A stretch of 19,883 nucleotides of DNA, taken from Actinocrinis sp046724665 (GTDB lineage: Bacteria > Actinomycetota > Actinomycetes > Streptomycetales > Catenulisporaceae). This document shows positions 7,892 to 13,846 of this stretch, in pieces; positions within the stretch are counted from its first letter, which is position 1, and each line of letters starts with the position of its first letter. The stretch is taken from the NCBI GenBank assembly GCA_046724665.1, contig JBKOWZ010000157.1:1-19883 (forward strand), read 5' to 3'. A program made the translations under genes and the position numbers. Below the pieces are notes generated by a model. That model saw nothing but the letters and a program-made list of their open reading frames with translations. It had not been told where the DNA came from and made no database searches.

Positions 7892-7924
7892 CGTCAAGAG
7901 TACACGAGGGCGTACTCGCGTCAA
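7892..7924 (-). promoter_or_regulatory. Candidate minus-strand promoter elements with an inverted repeat
   Basis: Read on the minus strand, two TTGACG hexamers (7924-7919 and 7897-7892), both 5 of 6 to a consensus -35 box, flank the inverted repeat GAGTAC-8 nt-GTACTC (7898-7917). Downstream -10 candidates are poor (TACTCT for the first box, ATTAAC for the second). The arrangement suggests a regulated promoter for the methyltransferase operon but is not decisive. Confidence 0.3.
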
Positions 7925-8015
7925 TGAAATGAAACTTTCACGGTGAACTTCGCGGTTATCCACGCGCTGACCTGCACGGCGATCGCCGGCCGTATCGCGG
8001 CGCCCCACGCGCCCC

Positions 8016-8046
8016 TTGTCTAGCCGTGAATCACGGCCCTTATTGT
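8016..8046 (+). promoter_or_regulatory. Candidate plus-strand promoter with palindrome in a 19-bp spacer
   Basis: TTGTCT (8016-8021) and TATTGT (8041-8046) each match 4 of 6 to the -35 and -10 consensus and are 19 bp apart. The 15-bp palindrome GCCGTGAATCACGGC (8023-8037) is centred almost exactly in the spacer. That geometry is typical of MerR/SoxR-regulated promoters. It lies about 100 bases upstream of the first plus-strand gene. Confidence 0.35.
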
Positions 8047-8144
8047 GTCGATTCGACGGACGACTTCACGACGGTCGCGTCCGGACGGCGGCGCGGCGGA
8101 ACGCATCCGCCTGCCCATCCCCACCGCTGAAGGGAAGCCCCGCG

Positions 8145-8414
8145 ATGATCATCGACGAGATCCGCGCGTTCCTGCTGGAGTCGCTGCGCAAGATGAACTA
8201 CGACACCTCGCGCGTGGACGACGACACCACCTTCGGGCCGTCCGGCGCCAACCTGGAGTCGCTCGCGCTGGCCGAGCTGTCGGTGCGGATGGAGGACCGC
8301 TTCGGCGTCATGTTCGAGGACGACGAAGCCGAGATGATGGCCGCGATGACGGTCGGCGAGCTGTGCGCCGCCGTGGCCGCGCGGATGCAGCCCGCCTCCA
8401 CGCCGGGCCTCTGA
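8145..8414 (+). CDS. Acyl carrier protein
   Basis: An 89-aa ACP, the first gene of the plus-strand operon. The helix II motif is GANLESLALAELSVRMEDRFG, giving S39 as the phosphopantetheine site, with Glu replacing the usual Asp of DSL. MTVGELCAAVA near the C-terminus fits the conserved TVGD-type helix III/IV region. ATG at 8145 is preferred: GAAGGGAAG lies about 8-9 nt upstream and the protein then starts directly with helix I; the frame is open further upstream but with no ACP similarity. It is followed by the FabF-type ketosynthase, its likely partner. It should be activated by the PPTase at the right end of the window. Confidence 0.9.
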   Translation: MIIDEIRAFLLESLRKMNYDTSRVDDDTTFGPSGANLESLALAELSVRMEDRFGVMFEDDEAEMMAAMTVGELCAAVAARMQPASTPGL

Positions 8415-8476
8415 GCCGTGTCAGAGCACGTATCGCCGCCCGGCACGGCGCGCGCCCGCACCGGCGCGGAGCAGCG

Positions 8477-9739
8477 GTGAGCCGCGCGGGCGTGACCATC
8501 ACCGGGATCGGCCTGGTCACCTCGGTGGGCGACAGCGCCGCCGATGTCATGTCGGCGATGTGCGAGGGACGGTCTGGGATCGCCCGCGCGCCGCAGGACG
8601 ATCCGATGCTGGCCCGCGCGCTCCAGGTGGCCGGCTTCGCGCCGCCGATCGACCCGGCCAGTGTGCTGCCCGCCTCCGAAACCATCGTCGTGGACCGCTA
8701 CATCGTGATGATGCTGCGCGCGGCCGAGGACGCGATGGCCGACGCGGGCCTTGTGGTGGGACGGGACGTCGATCCCTTCCGCATCGCGGTCATCGGCTCG
8801 AGCACCGGCGGGCTGAGCACGCTCGAGGCTCAAGCGGTCTCCCAGGCCGAGCACGGCCGAGTCGGCGTGAGCCCCTATCTGCTGCCCGGCATGCTGCCCA
8901 ACATGGGCGCGTCCCGGATGGCCATCAAGTACGGCATCCGCGGGTACAGCTCCGCGATCTCGACCGCCTGCGCGGCCGGTGCCCAGTCGATCGGCGAGGG
9001 GATGCGCCTACTGCGCGACGGCATCGCCGACGTGGTGGTGTGCGGCTGTAGCGAGGCGCCGTTCTTCCCGACCCTGATCCACACCTTCCGCAACGCCAGG
9101 GCGCTGGCACACGGCTGGACGGATGATCCGGCCGGGGCCAGCCGTCCGTTCGACCGCAGGCGCAACGGCATGGTGCTCGGCGAAGGCGCGGGCGTCTTCG
9201 TGCTCGAACGCACCGAGCACGCGGACGGCCGCGGCGTGGCCGGCTACGCCGACGTGGCGGGATGGGGCGCGACGAACGACGCGCGCCACCCCATCACGCC
9301 CGACCCCGAAGGCGAGGGCGCGGCGCAGTGCATGCGGCTGGCGCTGGCCGACGCCGGGATCTCACCCGCCGACGTGGGTTACCTCAACGCGCACGGCACA
9401 AGCACCAAGCTCGGCGACCAGGCCGAGGCGCTGGCCGTACGCAAGGCCTTCGGCGCGAGCAGCCCGCCGGTCAGCGCCACCAAGGCGGTCACCGGGCACA
9501 TGCTCGGCGCGTCGGGGATGGCCGAGGCCGCGGTCACCGTGCTGGCCCTGCGCCGCGGTCTGCTGCCGCCCACGCACAACCTCGACGACCCGGACCCGGA
9601 CTGTGAGCTCGACCACATCCGCAAGGCCCCGCGCCGGGCGCAGATCACCCACGCGCTGTCGAACTCGTTCGGCTTCGGCGGCCACAACGCCAGTGTCGTC
9701 TTCGCCCACCCGAGCACCCGCCTTGCCCGCACCGCGTAA
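8477..9739 (+). CDS. Beta-ketoacyl-ACP synthase, FabF/KAS II type
   Basis: A 420-aa decarboxylating Claisen condensing enzyme with full KAS II length. The Cys-His-His triad is visible: C165 in SAISTACAAGAQS, H306 in NAHGTSTKLGD and H341 in TGHMLGASGMAE, with the conserved lysine K336. NSFGFGGHNASVVF near the C-terminus is the expected glycine-rich motif. The start is GTG at 8477, with GGAG about 6 nt upstream and the typical VTITGIGLVTSVG N-terminus. It is a complete, probably active ketosynthase. There is no adjacent chain-length factor of the type II aromatic PKS kind, and no malonyl transferase, so malonyl-ACP would come from fatty-acid synthesis. It would extend a starter held on one of the local ACPs. 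Confidence 0.95.
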   Translation: MSRAGVTITGIGLVTSVGDSAADVMSAMCEGRSGIARAPQDDPMLARALQVAGFAPPIDPASVLPASETIVVDRYIVMMLRAAEDAMADAGLVVGRDVDPFRIAVIGSSTGGLSTLEAQAVSQAEHGRVGVSPYLLPGMLPNMGASRMAIKYGIRGYSSAISTACAAGAQSIGEGMRLLRDGIADVVVCGCSEAPFFPTLIHTFRNARALAHGWTDDPAGASRPFDRRRNGMVLGEGAGVFVLERTEHADGRGVAGYADVAGWGATNDARHPITPDPEGEGAAQCMRLALADAGISPADVGYLNAHGTSTKLGDQAEALAVRKAFGASSPPVSATKAVTGHMLGASGMAEAAVTVLALRRGLLPPTHNLDDPDPDCELDHIRKAPRRAQITHALSNSFGFGGHNASVVFAHPSTRLARTA

Positions 9740-9764
9740 CACACCTCCCGGAAGTGAAGCGGAA

Positions 9765-10910
9765 ATGGACATCGACGGAATCGACCACGTGGAGTTCTAC
9801 GTCGGCGACGCGCACCAGGCCGCGGCGGCGCTGTGCGCCGCGCTCGGGTTCCGCCTCTGCGGCGAGGGCGGCCCGGAGACCGGCCTGGCCGGTCAGCGCA
9901 GCCTGCTGCTCGCGCACGGCGACGGCCGCGTGCTGCTGACCTGCGCCCTGAACAGCGATCACCCGGCCGCCGAATACGTCGCGCGGCACGGCGACGGCGT
10001 GGCGGCGATCGCCTTCGGCACCGACGACGCCGCGGCCGCGTACCGCCGGGCGACGGAAGGCGGCGCGCTGCCGATCGAGCCGCCGCACGTCCGCGAGCAC
10101 GACGGCGTCGCGGTCGTCACGGCCGTCGTCTCAGGCTTCGGCGACGTGGTCCACCGCCTGGTCCAGCGGCAGGAGGCCGATCGCGCTCCCGGCGTCGATC
10201 CCGCACGGTTCCGGCCCGGCGAGATTCGGGCAGTGCCGCACTCCCGGCCGACCGACGTCGGCGAGGGCAGCGACTCACCGCCGGACGACGCGGAGCGCAT
10301 CCGGTGCATCGACCACGCCGCGTTCTGCGTCGGTGCCGGGGAGCTCGAACCGACCGTGCGCCGTTATCGCGAGGCCTTCGGCTTCGAAATGATCTTCGAG
10401 GAGTACATCGAGATCGGCGGACAGGGGATGTTCTCGCAGGTGGTGCAGAGCCCCTCGGGCTCGGTGACGTTCACCCTGCTCCAACCGGACATCAGCCGCC
10501 GGCGCGGGCAGATCGACGACTTCCTCGCCTGGCACGGCGGTCCGGGCGTCCAGCACCTGGCGCTGCGCACCGACGACATCGTGGCCGCGGTGCGCGCCAT
10601 GTCCGGGCGCGGCGTCGGGTTCGCCTTCGCCCCCGGCGGCTACTACGAGGCGCTGCCCGGACGGCTCGGCGACACCGACATCCCGGTGGACCTGCTGCGC
10701 GAGCACGGGATCCTGGCCGACCGCGACCACTGGGGCCGGATGTACCAGATCTTCGCCAAGTCCACCCACGCGCGCAACACGTTCTTCTGGGAGCTGATCG
10801 AGCGCCGCGGCGCGCGCACCTTCGGCACCAGCAACATCCCCGCGCTCTACGCGGCCAAGGAACGCGAACTGGCGGGCCTGCGCGACACCGCCGAGGCGGG
10901 CCTGCGATGA
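9765..10910 (+). CDS. 4-Hydroxymandelate synthase-like Fe(II) dioxygenase (HPPD family)
   Basis: A 381-aa protein of the HPPD/HMS family with two vicinal-oxygen-chelate halves. The iron ligands are H184 (CIDHAAF), H264 (GVQHLAL) and E343 (FWELIERRGA). The active-site strand reads SGSVTFTLLQPD, with Thr237 where 4-hydroxyphenylpyruvate dioxygenase has Pro; this Thr, the VVQS context and GFGDVVHRLVQR match hydroxymandelate synthases of glycopeptide clusters (HmaS). The predicted reaction is oxidative decarboxylation of 4-hydroxyphenylpyruvate, or phenylpyruvate, to (S)-4-hydroxymandelate or mandelate, using O2. The start is ATG 9765, 25 nt after the ketosynthase stop; its stop overlaps the next ATG (ATGA). 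No hydroxymandelate oxidase or aminotransferase accompanies it, so the product is probably not hydroxyphenylglycine. HPPD activity is the main alternative. Confidence 0.88.
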   Translation: MDIDGIDHVEFYVGDAHQAAAALCAALGFRLCGEGGPETGLAGQRSLLLAHGDGRVLLTCALNSDHPAAEYVARHGDGVAAIAFGTDDAAAAYRRATEGGALPIEPPHVREHDGVAVVTAVVSGFGDVVHRLVQRQEADRAPGVDPARFRPGEIRAVPHSRPTDVGEGSDSPPDDAERIRCIDHAAFCVGAGELEPTVRRYREAFGFEMIFEEYIEIGGQGMFSQVVQSPSGSVTFTLLQPDISRRRGQIDDFLAWHGGPGVQHLALRTDDIVAAVRAMSGRGVGFAFAPGGYYEALPGRLGDTDIPVDLLREHGILADRDHWGRMYQIFAKSTHARNTFFWELIERRGARTFGTSNIPALYAAKERELAGLRDTAEAGLR

Positions 10911-11812
10911 CCGCCGCGCTCACCGAGCAGCAGCGCGCGCTGCTGCCCACCGACGAAGACGTCGAGCACTACGCCGAGCACGGCTGGTATCTCACCGGCA
11001 AGGTGTTCACCGACGCCGAGATCGACGAGCTGGTCGAGGCGAGCGAGCGCTACTACGCGGGCGAACGCAGCAGGACCCTGCCGGCGCGGCCGCCGCGGCT
11101 CGCCTATTGGTCGCCGGACAAGGGCGACGTGCAGCGGCACAACGACTACGTGCACTACGAGAGCGACCCGATCGCCCGCGTCCTGCTCAACCCGGTCGTC
11201 GGCGCGATCGCCGCGCGGCTGGCGAACGCCGACCAGATCCGGGTCTTCCAGTCCACGCTGATCTACAAGCCGCCGATCGCCGCGGAGCCGACCAACGTCG
11301 TGCCCTGGCACTTCGACAAGCACTACTGGGCGACCTGCACCTCCGAGCAGATGCTGACGGCGTTCATCCCCTTCCACGACTGCGGTGAGCGCGAGGGCAC
11401 GATCACCATGGTCGATGGCAGCCACCTGTGGAAGGAGATCGGCCAGGAGGACTCGATGGCCAGGCACTTCGCCGAGCGCGACGGCTCCGACCTGGAGCGG
11501 GTGCTGGCCGAGAACGCCGCGTACAACAACGCCGGCGTGCACAAGGTGCCGATGGTCATCCCCAAGGGGCACCTGAGCTTCCACCACTGCCGCACGTACC
11601 ACGGCAGCGGCCCCAACCGCGGCGATCGGCCGCGCCGGGCGATCTCCCTGCACCTTCAGGACGGGGCGAACGAGTACCGCCGCTTCGCGCTGAGCGACGG
11701 CAGCGCCGTGGCGTACAACCACGACGTGCTCGTGCGCCGCCTGCCCGACGGGCGGCCCGACTACGCCGACCCCGAGTACTGCCCGGTGCTGTGGCAGCGC
11801 GCCGATGACTGA
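10907..11812 (+). CDS. Phytanoyl-CoA dioxygenase (PhyH)-family Fe(II)/2-oxoglutarate oxygenase
   Basis: A 301-aa non-heme iron oxygenase. The facial triad is visible as H135 and D137 in PWHFDKHYW and H232 in YHGSGPNRGDRPRR, with R243 or R244 positioned to bind the 2-oxoglutarate carboxylate. The protein is of normal PhyH length with no added domain. Such enzymes hydroxylate, halogenate or desaturate; here Asp137 is present, which argues against halogenation, because halogenases replace it with Ala or Gly. It overlaps the HMS-like gene by ATGA and the E1 alpha gene by 8 nt, so it is tightly coupled to both. The likely role is oxidation of an aryl or acyl intermediate, possibly carrier-bound. 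The exact substrate is unknown. Confidence 0.87.
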   Translation: MTAALTEQQRALLPTDEDVEHYAEHGWYLTGKVFTDAEIDELVEASERYYAGERSRTLPARPPRLAYWSPDKGDVQRHNDYVHYESDPIARVLLNPVVGAIAARLANADQIRVFQSTLIYKPPIAAEPTNVVPWHFDKHYWATCTSEQMLTAFIPFHDCGEREGTITMVDGSHLWKEIGQEDSMARHFAERDGSDLERVLAENAAYNNAGVHKVPMVIPKGHLSFHHCRTYHGSGPNRGDRPRRAISLHLQDGANEYRRFALSDGSAVAYNHDVLVRRLPDGRPDYADPEYCPVLWQRADD

Positions 11813-12770
11813 TCCGGCCGAGCTCTACCGCGTCACACGCCTGATACGCCGCTTCGAGGAGCGGGCGATCGAGCTCGTGCGCGCCGGGGTCATCCTCGGC
11901 GGCATCCACCCCTACATCGGCCAGGAGGCCGTCGCGGCCGGAGCGTGCGCGGCGCTGCGCCCCGACGACCTGGTCACCAGTACGCACCGCGGCCACGGAC
12001 ACGTGCTGGCCAAGGGCGCGGACCCGGCGCGGATGCTCGCGGAGCTGGCCGGCCGCAGCACCGGGTTCAACCGGGGGCGCGGCGGCTCGATGCACGCGGC
12101 CGACTTCAGCCTCGGCATCCTCGGCGCCGACGCGATCGTCGGCGCGGCCGCGCCGATAGCGGCCGGCGCGGCGTGGGCCGCTCGCGAGGCCGGCTCCGAC
12201 CGGGTCGCCATGGCCTTCTTCGGCGACGGGGCCGCCAACCAGGGCGTCGTGCTCGAAACGTTCAACCTCGCCGCGCTCTGGCGGGTACCGGTGGTCTACG
12301 TCTGCGAGAACAACGGCTTCGCGACCACGACGCGGACCGAGGCGGCGCTGGCCGGCAGCGTCACCGCGCGGGCCGCCGCGTTCGGCATCCCTGCGAGCAC
12401 CGTGGACGGCATGGACGCGGAGGCGGTGTACGCCGCGGCCGCTGAAGCGGTCGCCCGCGCACGTGCCGATCAGGGGCCTTCCTTCATCGAGTGCGTCACC
12501 TACCGCTTCGACGCGCACCACACGTTCGAGCACGTCACGCGGCCGCGCTACCGCACCGCAGACGAGGTGGCCGCCGGCCGCTCCCGAGACCCGGTCGAGA
12601 TTCAGGGTTCGCGCATTCCCGCGGCGCGGCGCGCCGAGATCGACGCGCGGATCGAGGCGCTGCTCGACGACGCCGAGCGCTTCGCGCGCGAGAGCCCTCA
12701 TCCCGACCCGGCGACGGCGGCGGACTATCTCTATGCGGACAGCCTGCGTCCGCGCGCCGGAGCGCTCTGA
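11805..12770 (+). CDS. ThDP-dependent 2-oxoacid/acetoin dehydrogenase E1 alpha subunit
   Basis: A 321-aa E1 alpha. The thiamine diphosphate-Mg motif runs from GDGAANQGVV to CENN (about 144-173), and RGGSMHAADFSLGILGADAIVGAAAPIA is the active-site loop region; the ADFSLGILGA form resembles acetoin dehydrogenase AcoA more than branched-chain E1. With the beta subunit it should decarboxylate or cleave a 2-oxo compound and carry the resulting acyl or hydroxyalkyl group on ThDP. The ATG at 11805 overlaps the PhyH stop and its TGA overlaps the E1 beta ATG (TGATG), so the pair is made in equal amounts. No lipoyl E2 or E3 is present. Related E1 pairs in naphthyridinomycin and quinocarcin clusters deliver a two-carbon glycolyl unit to an ACP. 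Confidence 0.93.
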   Translation: MTDPAELYRVTRLIRRFEERAIELVRAGVILGGIHPYIGQEAVAAGACAALRPDDLVTSTHRGHGHVLAKGADPARMLAELAGRSTGFNRGRGGSMHAADFSLGILGADAIVGAAAPIAAGAAWAAREAGSDRVAMAFFGDGAANQGVVLETFNLAALWRVPVVYVCENNGFATTTRTEAALAGSVTARAAAFGIPASTVDGMDAEAVYAAAAEAVARARADQGPSFIECVTYRFDAHHTFEHVTRPRYRTADEVAAGRSRDPVEIQGSRIPAARRAEIDARIEALLDDAERFARESPHPDPATAADYLYADSLRPRAGAL

Positions 12771-13846
12771 TGCCGAAGCTCTCATATCTCAAGGCACTGA
12801 ACTACGCGCTCGGCGACGAGATGGAGCGCGACGAGACGGTCTGCGTGATCGGCGAGGACGTCGCGGCCGCGGCCACCAACGTCACCGCGGGCCTGTTCAA
12901 GCGGTTCGGCCCGCGGCGGGTGCTCGACACGCCCATCTCCGAGCAGGCCTTCACCGGCTTCGCCACCGGGGCGGCGCTGGCCGGGCGGCGGCCGGTGGTC
13001 GAGTACCAGATCCCCGCGCTGCTGTTCCTGGCCTTCGAGCAGATCGCCAACCAGGCGCACAAGTTCTCGCTGATGACCGGCGGCCAGGCGCGCGTGCCGG
13101 TGACCTATCTGGTGCCCAACTCGGGCTCGCGCGAGGGCTGGGCGGTGCAGCACGCCGACCATCCGTACAGCATGTTCGCGCACGTCGGCGTGAAGACCGC
13201 GGTGCCCGCCACCCCGGCGGACGCCTACGGGCTGCTGGCCACGGCGATCCGCGACGACGACCCGGTCGTGCTGTTCGCCCCGGCCGCCGCGCTGGGGCTG
13301 CGCGAGGACGTCGATTTCGCGAGCCTCGGCCCGGTGCCGCTCGGCGTGGGCCGGATCCATCGCGGCGGCACGGACGTCACCGTCGTCGCGGTCGGCCATC
13401 TGGTGCAGGACGCGATCGCGGTCGCCGACGAGTTGGCGGCGGGCGTCGGTGACGACGGTGCCCGGCCGATCTCGGTCGAAGTCTTCGACCCGCGGACCCT
13501 CTACCCGTTCGACTGGGCCGGGCTGTCCGCGTCGCTCGAACGCACCGGACGCCTCGTCGTGCTCGACGACTCGAACCGCACCTGCGGCATCGGCGCGGAG
13601 ATCCTGGCCACCGCGTCCGAGGAGATGCGCCTGGTCGCCCCGCCCCGCCGGGTGACCCGGCCCGACGGCGCGGTGCTGCCCTTCGCCCGCGGACTCGACC
13701 TGGCCATGCAGCCCGGCCGCGAACAGCTGCGCCGAGCGATCCGCGGTGTCGTCGGCGCACAGGGCCACAGCGTCATCGGCGCGCAGGCCCGCAATGTCGT
13801 CGGCGCGGAGCGCGCCCGTCCCGAACCAGAGGAGGCACTGCTTTGA
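12770..13846 (+). CDS. ThDP-dependent 2-oxoacid/acetoin dehydrogenase E1 beta subunit
   Basis: A 358-aa E1 beta. Typical motifs are VCVIGEDVAAAATNVTAGL, RRVLDTPISEQAFTGFATGAALAGRRPVVEYQ and the later C-terminal transketolase domain with SVEVFDPRTLYPFDW. The acidic residue in SEQAFTG corresponds to the conserved E1 beta glutamate that activates ThDP. It forms an alpha2beta2 enzyme with the preceding gene, whose stop it overlaps. Beyond the usual C-terminus there is a tail of about 35 residues containing three eight-residue repeats of V(V/I)GA-type sequence (residues 327-350). Its stop overlaps the TTG start of the ligase. The acceptor of the acyl group is unknown; one of the three ACPs is a plausible substitute for E2. 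Confidence 0.93.
   Translation: MPKLSYLKALNYALGDEMERDETVCVIGEDVAAAATNVTAGLFKRFGPRRVLDTPISEQAFTGFATGAALAGRRPVVEYQIPALLFLAFEQIANQAHKFSLMTGGQARVPVTYLVPNSGSREGWAVQHADHPYSMFAHVGVKTAVPATPADAYGLLATAIRDDDPVVLFAPAAALGLREDVDFASLGPVPLGVGRIHRGGTDVTVVAVGHLVQDAIAVADELAAGVGDDGARPISVEVFDPRTLYPFDWAGLSASLERTGRLVVLDDSNRTCGIGAEILATASEEMRLVAPPRRVTRPDGAVLPFARGLDLAMQPGREQLRRAIRGVVGAQGHSVIGAQARNVVGAERARPEPEEALL
13748..13819 (+). repeat. Three 24-bp in-frame tandem repeats in the E1 beta tail
   Basis: Copies at 13748-13771, 13772-13795 and 13796-13819 each begin GTCRTCGGCGC and encode VVGAQGHS, VIGAQARN and VVGAERAR. The repeat is imperfect at the DNA level but in phase with the reading frame. It lies after the conserved E1 beta fold and before the ligase ribosome binding site. 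Confidence 0.7.

Larger units (their letters stand above)
7750..8144. promoter_or_regulatory. 395-bp divergent intergenic control region
   Basis: This is the only sizeable gap in the cluster and is more AT-rich than the genes on both sides. It should carry the promoters of both operons. It contains the 26-bp palindrome at 7779-7804, a bulged stem with arms CCGGAT (7842-7847) and ATCCGG (7864-7869), the GAGTAC/GTACTC pair at 7898-7917, TGAAAcTTTCA at 7930-7940, TTCACgGTGAA at 7937-7947 and GCCGTGAATCACGGC at 8023-8037. CGTCCGGACG also occurs at 8078-8087. In-frame extensions upstream of the two operon starts have no convincing coding character. Confidence 0.65.

Noticed and set aside
8016..8144. 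N-terminal extension of the first ACP to an upstream start
   Set aside because: The frame is open but the added residues are Arg-rich and lack ACP similarity. A good ribosome binding site precedes ATG 8145.
8477..9739. KS plus chain-length factor of an aromatic type II PKS
   Set aside because: Only one KAS II-type protein is present and it is followed by an HMS-like gene; no aromatase, cyclase or KS-beta with Gln at the active site is seen.
9765..10910. Annotation as 4-hydroxyphenylpyruvate dioxygenase for tyrosine degradation
   Set aside because: The active-site Thr in place of Pro and the biosynthetic context favour hydroxymandelate synthase. Homogentisate pathway neighbours are absent. 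It is retained as the main alternative.
11805..13846. Housekeeping pyruvate or branched-chain dehydrogenase E1
   Set aside because: The genes are embedded and translationally coupled within the biosynthetic operon, and E2 and E3 are missing.
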